Assembly (NCBI RefSeq): GCF_033807715.1
Contig: NC_084599.1
Coordinates: 13,579,125 to 13,643,124, forward strand
Reading direction: 5' to 3'
DNA from: Cololabis saira
Taxonomy: Eukaryota > Chordata > Actinopteri > Beloniformes > Belonidae
DNA length: 64,000 bases
In this document: positions 1-9,485 of the stretch, in pieces
Layout: every line of letters begins with the position of its first letter
How positions within the stretch are numbered: position 1 is the first letter of the stretch
Translations under genes and position numbers: made by a program
Notes under the pieces: model-generated
The model's input: the letters and a program-made list of their open reading frames with translations, nothing else
The model's database searches: none
What the model was told of the DNA's origin: nothing

Positions 1-875
1 TACATGGAGAATGGAGATCTCAATCAATTTCTGTCCCGCCACGAACCTGAGGGCCAACTTGCTCTGCTCAGCAATGCTGCTACTGTCAGGTGAGTGGCTA
101 TACAAAAAACGTTTCAATTTGGGTTTTTTTTTCCTTCATCTTTTTACTTCCCAGTACTTGACATCTCGCCTGCTTCCCTTTTAGCTTCAGTAATCTGTGC
201 CACATGGCCAGTCAGATAGCCTCAGGGATGAAGTACCTTTCCTCCCTGAATTTTGTCCACCGAGACTTGGCCACACGTAACTGTCTGGTGGGCAAAAAAT
301 ACACAATAAAGATAGCTGACTTTGGCATGAGCAGGAACTTGTACAGTGGTGACTACTATCGCATCCAGGGAAGAGCGGTGTTGCCTATACGCTGGATGTC
401 GTGGGAGAGCATCCTGCTGGTGAGGATTTCTTCTCAAATTTGAGCTCCGCACGTCCTGTAACATGCTTCCAGCAAGTGCAAAAAAATCGTTCTCTACACC
501 TTTTCTTTTGCAGGGTAAGTTCACCACAGCAAGTGACATGTGGGCCTTTGGAGTCACCCTGTGGGAGATTCTCAACTTCTGCAAGGAGCAACCCTACTCT
601 CAGCTCACTGATGAGCAAGTGATAGAAAACACAGGGGAGTTTTTCAGGGACCAGAAACGACAGGTGAGTGTGAATGCGAGCTATTCTTGAACCAGAAAGC
701 ATGGCTGAATCCCAGACTTCATTGCTTGCGCTTCGCCTTGCAGATCTACCTGCCTCAACCTGTGCTGTGCCCAGACTCGCTCTACAAGATCATGCTGAGC
801 TGCTGGAGGAGGAATGCAAAGGAGCGGCCCGCTTTCCAGGAAATTCACAGAGCCTTGTTGGAATTACAGCCTTAA
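1..875 (+). CDS. ddr2: Discoidin domain receptor 2 (DDR2), 3' part of the kinase domain; 5' partial
   Basis: Collagen-activated receptor tyrosine kinase of the plasma membrane; only the C-terminal kinase lobe is in the window. Coding exons: 1-89 (enters from the left edge), 185-419, 514-663 and 744-875, with GT-AG junctions that keep frame and a TAA at 873-875. The translation starts [16 protein letters not shown] and contains the catalytic loop HRDLATRN, the DFG motif ([10 protein letters not shown]), the DDR-type activation-loop tyrosines ([17 protein letters not shown]), the [14 protein letters not shown] substrate region, and the C-lobe [17 protein letters not shown]. The insert between the hinge and the [13 protein letters not shown] helix, and the YLPQP stretch, match DDR2 better than DDR1 as I recall them. 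Fish can carry two ddr2 copies and I cannot tell which this is. Everything visible is intact. Confidence 0.93.
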
Positions 876-2565
876 GAAAAGCAGTGTTTAAGACAGTTTT
901 TCCCAGTCTGCTCATCTCTGGATGAAGTGATGCAAGACAAGAGTAGCAGACACAATCCAGGTTTAAGCTATCTTGTTTCAACAGGGAGACAGGGTCGGGG
1001 CACCTGTGGGCTCCAATATGCAAATTGGGAAACATGGACTCAAAACACTAAGAAAATAGGTTACTAAAGACATTTTTTTTCCACGTCTTGATTCCAAGTA
1101 ATGCAAATATGATTTTTAGACTAAATGAGTTCATCAGTAAAATACATTTCTGTTATACTCCACAAACATTTAAACACAACCCGAGGCAGGCCTAAAGATA
1201 CAAACAGTGGTTGTGACTTGTGTCGAGGAAAACCAAAATTTTATTGTAGCAAGGGACATTTGGCACTTTTGAAATGATATGTGTGTTACATTCGCTGTTA
1301 GTTTTTAAATATCCCAGGATGTAGTGTTTGAAGAACTGATAGCAAAGCAACTGTTGAAAACATTTCTTGTTTTATTTTGGAAGACTGCTTGAATGTATGA
1401 AGGAAAAGCGCAGCAAACCAGTGATTTACTGTTACGTTTCATCATTTTCAAGCATCCCACCTTATTTTCCGAGAAACAAAATTAAATAACAAATAACAAA
1501 AACATATAAAATGACTTTGTCTTCTTCATCTGCCTTTAATTTCTCTACAGTGATGTCACCATGAAGTGTATGTGACTGTGCATTTTCAATAGATAATTTT
1601 AAAATCTCAAATATAATTTTTTGTATTAATATTTATATGTTTATATGTGTTTGCTCTTTTTATGTATTGTTGATATTTGTGTAATAATGTGCTTGTTAAC
1701 TGGAGTGTCGTATTTGATTTAATGCAGAAATTCTTCGTAGTTACATTTAGGATTTATGCTCTTTTAAAAAAAAAATGTCTTGCTGCAAAATGTCTTAAGT
1801 TTGAGATCAGATCAACAGAACAATCTTTCTATAAATAATTAGATTTGTGCAGGATGTTTATCAGGAATCCAGGTTATGCTTTGGCCGTGTGCTGTTTTGG
1901 GTCAGCAGTATGTGTTTACAGTTGGTATCATTGGAAAGTTGTCAGTGAGTTTTTTGGACGTTTATAGATTTCTTTTTAAGTCACGAATGCAGATGAAATG
2001 AAAATGTTTACCATAAATGGTGTGTTTGATTGTAGTTTTGGAATTAGCATGACTAATGCAGATCATTTCAAGGCAGTTCATAATGAAAATGAAAAATGCA
2101 ACACAGCTTATGACTCATCTGCAGGTTTTAGTAATCAACATTCATTTAGAGCTTTCGTTTATTGATGCATTTCGGATTCTCACTACTTTTAATCAGTTCA
2201 TATTTTCCATCTGGCATATATCTGTGTTTTCTGACTTTAAAAAAACAACAACAAACAAACAACAAAACACACAGCCCCATCTATCTGTGGGATCAGTAGC
2301 GGTTATGCATTTTCAACTTCTTTTGTGGGTAAAATATTTCTATCTGAAAACACCCTTTTCCTGAAATGTTGAGTCCTTTAGGTGTTGTTGCAAATGAGAA
2401 ATATGTGAAGATCTGCACCTCTGAAAATATAACGGTACCCTTTCAAAGTCTTGATTTGTTTAGTTTCATTTGTTTGTACTCACATGATTGTTTCGGTGGG
2501 GAATTTTATATGTTTAAACCTTGATAGAAAAAAATACACCAATAAAATTTAAACAGGGAATTGTT
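876..2565 (+). other. DDR2 3' UTR and spacer before HSD17B7
   Basis: AT-rich sequence without credible coding potential. A poly(A) signal AATAAA lies at 2541-2546, about 1.67 kb after the DDR2 stop, and is the best candidate end of the transcript. Short T- and A-runs are present. I recognise no repeat here. Confidence 0.5.
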
Positions 2566-2611
2566 TCGCAGCCTCTCATTCATTTGTAATGAACATTCCT
2601 TTTATGTCAGT

Positions 2612-2701
2612 GGGCGGGGCTTCCAGCCTCAGCTGACCGGTCTCGGCATCTCATTGGCCGGGAGGCTGCCCAAGTAGCCAATCAAAAAACGGGGGCGGGG
2701 C
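2612..2701 (+). promoter_or_regulatory. HSD17B7 promoter: two GC boxes and two CCAAT boxes
   Basis: Within 90 bp, and 130-220 bp upstream of the HSD17B7 start codon, there are GGGCGGGGC at 2612-2620 and again at 2693-2701, an inverted CCAAT box (ATTGG, 2653-2657) and a direct CCAAT box (2678-2682). There is no TATA box. This Sp1/NF-Y arrangement is what is expected of a TATA-less housekeeping or lipid-synthesis promoter. Transcription-factor use is inferred from motifs only. Confidence 0.6.
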
Positions 2702-2829
2702 TAAAGACGGACAAGCGAAAACTGTCCTTTGAACTGTTTGAACTAGGCTCAAAACGACCTGTGGTCCACTGTACTTTTAGTTGTAAAAGTTACGTTTCTT
2801 CTTCCATTGTCACTTCGGTCTTCAACAAG

Positions 2830-5208
2830 ATGAAAAAGGTAGTTTTGGTGACAGGAGCAAATAGGTAATTACTGTCTTTTCTGTCATTGCAGCTTCAGTT
2901 CTGGTATCTTGAGTATAAAAGACTTGTATATATTGAGGGACCTTCCTTCTCCAGCCTTAAAGACAACTGGGACATGTTCATTATTTCATTTATTGAACCT
3001 CTTGAAATCTTTGATTAGAAAAAAAATCCTTGTATATGATAAAATATATTTAAGACAATTTAATTATGTCAAATTCAGTTCTGTAAATGCAGAAATATAA
3101 TGTCAGGGTTTCCTTGCAGTGGCATAGGCCTGGCACTGTGCGAGCGTCTCCTTTCCCAGGACTCGGAGGGTCTTCAGCTGTGTCTGGCCTGCAGGAACAT
3201 GCAGCGGGCTCAGGCTGCCCGCTCTGCGCTCCTCGCCTCTCATCCTGCAGCTCATGTACATCTGCTGCAACTGGACACCAGCAGCGTCTCCTCCGTCATC
3301 ATTGCTGCACAGGAAATCAAGCTCAGGTGTGAGAGTGGACTTGACGACGCTGACAAATTATGTGTACATTAGAAAGTCACATTATTAAATATCAATGTCG
3401 TCTGCAGGTATGATAAACTGGACTACCTCTATCTGAATGCAGGCATCATGCCAAACCCACAGTTTGATGTAAAAGCCTTTTTCAGAGGCCTTGTTTCCAG
3501 GTACACTGCTGACTTCAGACTACTCTGACTCTAAAGTTCATTTGCAACTTGGTTTTTATATTTAAAAGCAATCGTGCAGTTGAACATGATGCAGCACATA
3601 CTGTTTTTTTTTTCTAATCTCAGATTTCTTTAATGTTTTCATTGCAGCAAAATCATCACTATGTTTGCCACCGGTGAGGGGATTCTGACCCAGAAAGATG
3701 GTGTGACACCTGATGGCCTGCAGGATGTTTTTGCAACAAATGTCTTTGGTCACTTTCTTCTAGTGAGTTACTAATGCTTTGACTTCTTAATAGTCATTTG
3801 TTAAAAAGCCTCCAGTTTTCTGCAGGGAGAATTACTCTTGTCTGCTGTTTGTCCTTGGAAAAATGAAAATAGGTGATACTGGATCTGTCTGTCACCTAGG
3901 CAACTATGCTCATTAAAAATTAAAGCCTGCTGTTCTAGCTACAAGGTCTCCAAAGATATTGTTCTGCTCACTCTGCTTTTGCAGGTGAATTTATCTTGGC
4001 ATTAAGTTGCCATTGAAGAGTAACATTCACAAAGATTCATTGCCACGTCTTTTGAAGAGGTAGCACTGCATTGACACTGCTGTTAAAGTGTCTTAACCCT
4101 CCAGTTTAACACATTACTGTGCAACCTTATATGAAAAGAAATTGGCACTATAATGATATTTTACTTTTTTCTTACGCAAAGCTAACATACAGTACTTTTA
4201 AATCAAATTATGTAATGTCATGTTACCTAATGATGTGGTCATCTCTCGTGTTATGGCACAGATCAGGGAGCTGGAGCCGGTCCTCTGCCATGCAGACCGG
4301 ACCTCCCAGCTGGTTTGGACTTCCTCGAGTAACGCCCATCGCTCGGCTTTTAACCTTGAAGACATACAACACCAGAGAGGCAATCAGCCCTACAGCTCTT
4401 CCAAATATGCCTCAGACCTGCTCAGCCTGGCTCTAAACACACAATACAATAAGCAGGTAAACTCACAAGTGTTTTGCCTGCTGTGTATGACTCCCACTAT
4501 ACTTAATCATAACTTCATGAGACATTGATGAAAGTGATCATGTTGTGTGTTCATTTTTAGGGTTTGTACTCATCTGTCATTTGTCCTGGTTTCGTGATGA
4601 CAAATCTTACCTATGGCATCCTGCCCGCCTTTCCAGCCTTCCTCTGGACGCTGCTTATGCCCATCTTTTGGCTTGTGAGTTCAATTCCTTATTGTATGAG
4701 GACAAGAATAAAAGGTCTATTTAAAAAATAAAAATGATATCCACATGTTTTTGCCTTTCATGATGACAGATAAGAATGTTCACCAACACTTTCACACTGA
4801 CACCTTCTAATGGAGCTGAAGCCCTGGTAGGTAAAACAACAAATTCTAATTTCCAAACATTTTTCGGTGCAAATCTTTGTTCTGAATCCTGTTGTTCTTG
4901 TCAGGTGTGGCTATTTGGGCAAAAGCCGGAATCATTGGATCCATTTGCTAAGTATCACAGTTTAACATCGGGGCTTGGAAACAACTACGCGCAACCACGC
5001 AAGGTGCGGAAAACAAATCCACCAAAAATAACGGTTAAATAGTTAGTCAAATAGTTCTTTTTGTGAGTTTTGTGTCTTATTTTATTCTTCGCAGATGGAT
5101 ATTGATCTGAAGACATCAGACTTGTTATTTGAGAAATTATTGCAACTAGAAAGTGAGATGAGGAGCCAGCTGAAAGAGAAACAAAAGGAAGTCCACCATC
5201 CCATCTGA
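2830..5208 (+). CDS. hsd17b7: 17-beta-hydroxysteroid dehydrogenase 7 / 3-keto-steroid reductase
   Basis: NADPH-dependent short-chain dehydrogenase of the ER. The family reduces the 3-keto group of zymosterone-type intermediates in cholesterol synthesis and can also convert estrone to estradiol. Nine coding exons: 2830-2864, 3120-3326, 3408-3500, 3648-3762, 4262-4456, 4561-4674, 4770-4826, 4905-5003, 5095-5208. They sum to 1029 nt (342 aa), almost the human length of 341. Visible motifs are the cofactor loop TGANSGIG (residues 8-15), [11 protein letters not shown] (NAG motif), TNVFGHF, the catalytic YSSSK (Tyr194, Lys198), and LTYGILP followed by a hydrophobic segment with [15 protein letters not shown]. 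The start has the context ACAAGATGA, directly before the glycine-rich motif. The gene follows DDR2 on the same strand, as I recall for human 1q23. All catalytic residues are present. Confidence 0.95.
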
Positions 5209-5323
5209 GAACCCACCGGGTGTGAACAGTCTTGATCCGGATCACACAGTACAACATGGAGAGTATTGTAATCCTGTCTCATGTTCCATGGTGACATGTT
5301 GAACAGGGCCTACCTGTCAGACC

Positions 5324-5329
5324 ATTAAA
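5324..5329 (+). promoter_or_regulatory. HSD17B7 poly(A) signal (ATTAAA)
   Basis: The common variant signal ATTAAA lies 116 bp after the HSD17B7 stop codon and is followed immediately by a run of A. It is the only convincing signal close to the gene, which implies a very short 3' UTR. Confidence 0.5.
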
Positions 5330-5609
5330 AAAAAAAAAAAAGTCACCCCACTGTCTTTTACATATATTGCATTCAGAATGTACAGCAGTTAGACAAGTTA
5401 CAATAATTATAAGTATTTAACACCTGGTTTGCTGTTTCTCTTTATGTATCAGCGATGTAGTTGCAGAGCAAATAGGAATATGAATTGCTATTGTTTTTTT
5501 GGGGGACATGGGCTTACAATAACAATTAAAATGAACAAGCCTATTTCACTTTATCTCAATCCTCTAAATTTGCAAATTAAAAATAATTTTACAAACATTT
5601 GTAAATCTA

Positions 5610-6009
5610 CATTGCAAAAACTCAAAATCTTAACAAGAATATTTGTCTTATTTCTAGTTAAAATGTCTCATTTTTAGTAGAAAGAAGAAGAAATATCATC
5701 ACATTTAAAACAAGACTCGTCACTGAAAAAAAACTACAATTTTCACCTGTTTCAAGTAGATTTTCACTTAAAATAAGTAGAAAAATCTGCCAGTGGAACA
5801 AGATTTTTTCCAGATTTTTTCCAGTTTTGCCACTGGCAGATTTTTCTACTTATTTCAAGTGAAAATTTACTTGAAACAGGTGAAAATTGTCAAATAACAA
5901 GTTATTTTCTGGTAATTACTCTTGTTTTAAATGTAATTATATTTTTGATTAGACATTTTAATTATAAATAAGACAAATATTTCTGGTAAGATTTTGAGTT
6001 TTTGCAGTG
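5610..6009. mobile_element. 400-bp foldback MITE flanked by TA
   Basis: The two ends are long imperfect inverted repeats. The left end begins CATTGCAAAAACTCAAAATC, and the right end reads the same on the minus strand from CACTGCAAAAACTC. The pairing continues inward through an ATATTTGTCTTATTT block, and a second inner inverted repeat is built from the CACCTGTTTCAAGTAGA / AGTAGAAAAATCTGCCAGTG blocks around 5745-5880. TA is present on both outer flanks (5608-5609, 6010-6011), which suggests a TA target duplication. Elements with this sequence are very abundant in teleosts. No transposase is encoded. The right edge is only 6 bp from the stop codon of the small minus-strand ORF. Confidence 0.75.
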
Positions 6010-6015
6010 TAGCTA

Positions 6016-6393
6016 TTAACAGTTTATGCGGTAGGAGCGACTGTCTCCAATCTGGTTTTTAACCCCAAGGTCCTCACGACAGAACGCAGTGCAGTGTGAC
6101 AGCAGGCTGTCGGCATCGTCCTCCCCAAAGCTGATGTAGGTGGCCGGTGTGACCGGTGCCGGCTGCGCCGGGGCGCACCGGAGCTGCCGCCGGGCAGGAC
6201 TCGGGTCGCACAGCCAGCACCGGTCTCGCTGTTCCGCCGGCTGTTTTCCAGTCTCACGGTCCTCCTCCGCTCCGCTCACTTTTGGGTTGCAAAAAGCCCA
6301 AACCATGCCGCAGAAATAGACAAAAAACGTGCCCATGACCATAACCATGAGCGCGTAGGACTCTATCATTGCTTTAGTGACCGGAGACGTCAT
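6016..6393 (-). CDS. Small single-pass membrane protein, unrecognised (125 aa, single exon)
   Basis: I do not recognise this protein. The ORF reads from ATG at 6393, with A at -3 (GAGAAGATGA), to a TAA ending at 6016. Residues 1-12 are polar. Residues about 13-34 (YALMVMVMGTFFVYFCGMVW) form a strong hydrophobic helix. The rest is a cysteine-containing, proline/alanine-rich and then acidic tail (CDPSPARR, SFGEDDADSLLSHC, IGDSRSYRINC). There is no obvious cleavable signal peptide, so a type III or signal-anchor topology is likely. The ORF is much more GC-rich than its flanks, which fits coding sequence. A GTG-led in-frame extension to 6414 exists, but ATG is the natural start. It sits tightly between a foldback MITE (3' side) and an 80-bp palindromic repeat (5' side). 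It could be a lineage-specific small integral membrane protein gene or a chance ORF. Confidence 0.5.
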   Translation of the reverse strand: MTSPVTKAMIESYALMVMVMGTFFVYFCGMVWAFCNPKVSGAEEDRETGKQPAEQRDRCWLCDPSPARRQLRCAPAQPAPVTPATYISFGEDDADSLLSHCTAFCREDLGVKNQIGDSRSYRINC

Positions 6394-6445
6394 CTTCTCG
6401 ACGTGCGCACTCACTGGTAAGTTTCTTCAAGTGGGGCTGTCATTT

Positions 6446-6523
6446 AAGCCTGATTTATGGTTTCGCGTTAAATCGACGCAGAGTTTACGCCGTAGGTGTA
6501 ACGCGGAACCATAAATCAGCCTT
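6446..6523. repeat. Short palindromic mini-element, copy 1 of 4
   Basis: The sequence begins AAGCCTGATTTATGGTTTCG and ends with its near-perfect inverse (GCGGAACCATAAATCAGCCT), with TACGCCGTAGG in the middle. The same unit occurs at 35276-35383, 55677-55779 and 59161-59252. It looks like a very short non-autonomous DNA transposon that folds into a hairpin. The duplicated flanks are not clear. Confidence 0.75.
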
Positions 6524-6622
6524 TACTGTCAATTCATCCAGGGGGTTGGACCTATCCTGCAGCTCAGTAGCTGAGCATAGACAACTCAAACCAAGTTATT
6601 GCTTTCAAAAGGGACTGTGCAT

Positions 6623-6930
6623 TAGGGCTGGGCGGTATGGACTAAAAAAATGATCACGATAATTTCTGGCATTTATCCCGATAACGATAAAAATGACGAT
6701 AAGAAAAATACCAATTCAACTCCATCTTTTTAACTTTAAATCTATCACCACATTCAGTCTTTGGAGCCAAATACTGCTCTAAAAGATACTAAATAATACT
6801 AAACTACACCAATTAAATTTAATTGATAAAAACCAATTAAATGATTACACCTGTACTGCAAAACTGGAATGACTCAGATCCGCCATGTTTGTTACACATA
6901 GGCCTACACGTATCAACGGGAATTTATCCT

Positions 6931-6965
<35 letters not shown>

Positions 6966-7137
6966 CTTTCTTTCTTTCTTTCTTTCTTTCTGGCTCATTT
7001 CCTTCCATCCTTCTGCGTCGATTTAACAAAAACGTCATCAATGGGAATTTATCGTTTTTACCGCGAGATGACAAATTCTTACCATGGGGGATTTTTTTGA
7101 CGGTTTATCGTGAACGGTAAAATATCACCCATTCCTA
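6623..7137. mobile_element. Non-autonomous hAT-like element with 8-bp target duplication
   Basis: The ends are inverted: TAGGGCTGGGCGGTAT on the left, and TAGGAATGGGTGATAT read from the right on the minus strand. The flanks are CTGTGCAT (6615-6622) and CTGTGAAT (7138-7145), 7 of 8 identical, which is the 8-bp duplication expected of hAT elements. The interior has GATAACGATAA-type repeats and an embedded (TTTC)n microsatellite. No transposase is present. Confidence 0.7.
6929..6990 (+). repeat. (TTTC)n microsatellite
   Basis: A run of TTTC units with one interruption, inside the hAT-like element. It creates spurious Phe/Leu/Ser-rich open frames. Confidence 0.95.
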
Positions 7138-7145
7138 CTGTGAAT

Positions 7146-9290
7146 TCACTTTTAATACTTCAGTGATGAATAGCACTACAGTTGCAAACAGGGACGTGTA
7201 CAGGTTTACAGACACCTTTGTCCTTCATTGTGTTTGAGGTTCTATTTGATGCTACTTTTTAAGCATGACGCCACAGCACCATATAATGTAGGCAGACTTA
7301 CCACACTTACCTGTAAAAGGTTTTGACAAATCTGAATGAATGTCACTTTTTTGTGGTTTTACAACAAGAGCCTATTGCAGGAGGTCTGGTCATATGTGTC
7401 TTTCTCCGCATCTTTTTGAAAATTGTTGTTATTTTTCTTACATTTTGAACACTGTACTTCTTTAAAGATTTCTGCTGATTAGAAGCAGAAAGAGGATTCA
7501 GACAGAAGAGTAAAGGTGGAGGTACTCCAGTGCTTGTAAACCAGGGCACGTCGGAGCGTCTGCACTCCAAATATTAAGTTGTTGGCCATCTACTGAGAGA
7601 GTTTTCATGTGTTAACACCCTGAGTATAACTACATCAGATCAGTTATTGCAAGAATATAATCACAAAAACCCAAGTGATTCATTCTCACAAAAAACTATT
7701 TGTTTCTACTTTTTCTCCATCAATCCTCCGCAACTGAAATCACTACAATATAATTTCCCTTGCGTGACTATTAAAAAGTTATTCATAGTCCAAATAAGTT
7801 AAATTCAGTTTTTACCAGATTACCTAAGTTTATCACTCTATTATTGCACCTTAGACATAAACATTTAATCAAATGTGTTTTTTATAAAATGTCTTTCTCC
7901 AAAAGATAAATATTAAACCAGGATTCAACGTGATGGAGGACATATACATGCCTTTACTACAATGCTATAAAATGTTGCTACAACTACTGCCTTCTAAGTA
8001 CATTTTAAGAAGCTATATAAAAGTAACACCAAAAAAATATATATTTAGGTATTTAAAGTTGAAGTAATATTACTAAATATCTTTGTTGTTGTGCCCAGAG
8101 TTCCTTACATTTGATTAGCTTAATCCATATTAATTACAGCATGTTTGTGTTTCATTTTAATATCTATAACTGTATCATAATACAACATTTGTTTTCAGAA
8201 TACAGATTACCGCCAAGATAATAGATGGATAAGTGCACTAGAAAGCTGCAATATGCTTACATTTCTGAAAGGTGCAAGATCATCAAAGTTGATTCTAAAT
8301 ATATAAGGAAATGTGTATAATAATACTATACCCCTGTGAACAATGATTGATTTACGCTTTTGTGACAAGGGGATTTCTCTTCTTTTAAACTTAGGGAATG
8401 TGTTATTCTCATCTTTATCATTTTGAAATAGCATATCAGACAAATGTAAGGTAGCTTTGCAGCTAATTATCAAAAGCTAAATGTGGAGCTCCCAGACTGA
8501 AACCACATCCTTTGTCTGCTCTGCAAAAACACTTTCCTGTCACTTCCATCTTTACATGATACGGATAATTGCCACATAACTGACAGAAGAGAGGTTATCT
8601 TGCTAAACAGAGTCCCACACTAAATTTGAAACTGGGATTTTTGCAATAACGTGTGTAGCACATATTGCCACATTTGAAGATATCTCAGCTTTTAAAGGCA
8701 CTTAACAAATTACTGTTGAACTAGAAGCCAGGGGGAGGATACAACACGTATCCTCACGTCAAACTGCTGGAATTCACCGCTGAAACACTGCAGAACTGGA
8801 AAAAAATGTGAATCAACAAACCTCAACAGAGATACCAGCAGAAGCATACGATGAAAAAGCTGGGGAGATGGAAATGTGCAAAATATCAAAGCTTGTGATG
8901 AGAATAAATTATGTGGCCACCTAACGTTACCTTTGCGTAATACAGCCTTTTTTAAAGGCTTTATTACTTCAGGGAGCTTTTGTGTTTAAACATGGCCTTG
9001 AGCTTTTTCTCCCTTTTTCTTGTAGGTTTTTGAGGTCATTGTTGTATTCCTTACTCTAAAGTCTATATTTTAAACCACCTGAAATGTTCTTATAGATTAC
9101 ATCAGTGGGAAAACAAGCCAAGAGAAACATCGAAGCCTAATTCAGCTTGAACTGTTGAAGACAACCATTGTAACAGCCAAAACTGGTCAAAACAAGAGCA
9201 CAAGGTGCAAACCGGGGCAACCATGCTTTTGCTTTTTTTTTTGCGACCAGCAGCATCAGCCGCTGTGGCATTGTGGGTAGTTGAGTTCTT
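7146..9290. other. Intergenic spacer, no gene seen
   Basis: AT-rich sequence between the hAT-like element and the SERBP1 promoter. Open frames are short, without recognisable domains or splice structure. I see no RNA gene and no clear repeat family. Confidence 0.5.
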
Positions 9291-9377
9291 CCGCGCATCC
9301 ACTCCGTAACCGAAGCCGTTAAAAAAAACTACACCTCCCACCCGCGCAAAACGCGAAAGTCCCGGATGTTAACCGTG

Positions 9378-9411
9378 CCGGAAGAGAAGAGGGTCCTTTC
9401 CCAGCCATCTT
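9378..9411 (+). promoter_or_regulatory. SERBP1 core promoter: ETS and YY1 motifs
   Basis: About 75-110 bp upstream of the SERBP1 ATG there is an ETS-type core CCGGAAG (9378-9384), then CCTTTCCC, then GCCATCTT (9404-9411), the reverse of AAGATGGC, a YY1 site. YY1 motifs placed just at or downstream of the start site are typical of ribosome and translation-related genes with GC-rich, TATA-less promoters. Actual start-site position is not known. Confidence 0.5.
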
Positions 9412-9485
9412 GTGGCTTCATCTAGCGAAGTGTTCGCACCAAGCCTCGTAGAATCGGAGGAAAATCCTGCTGAAGGGGCGCCATC

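Noticed and set aside
6394..6414. GTG-initiated extension of the small membrane protein
   Set aside because: The ATG at 6393 has a good context, and non-ATG initiation needs experimental support.
6841..7100. Phe/Leu/Ser-rich open frames
   Set aside because: They come from the (TTTC)n microsatellite within a hAT-like element.
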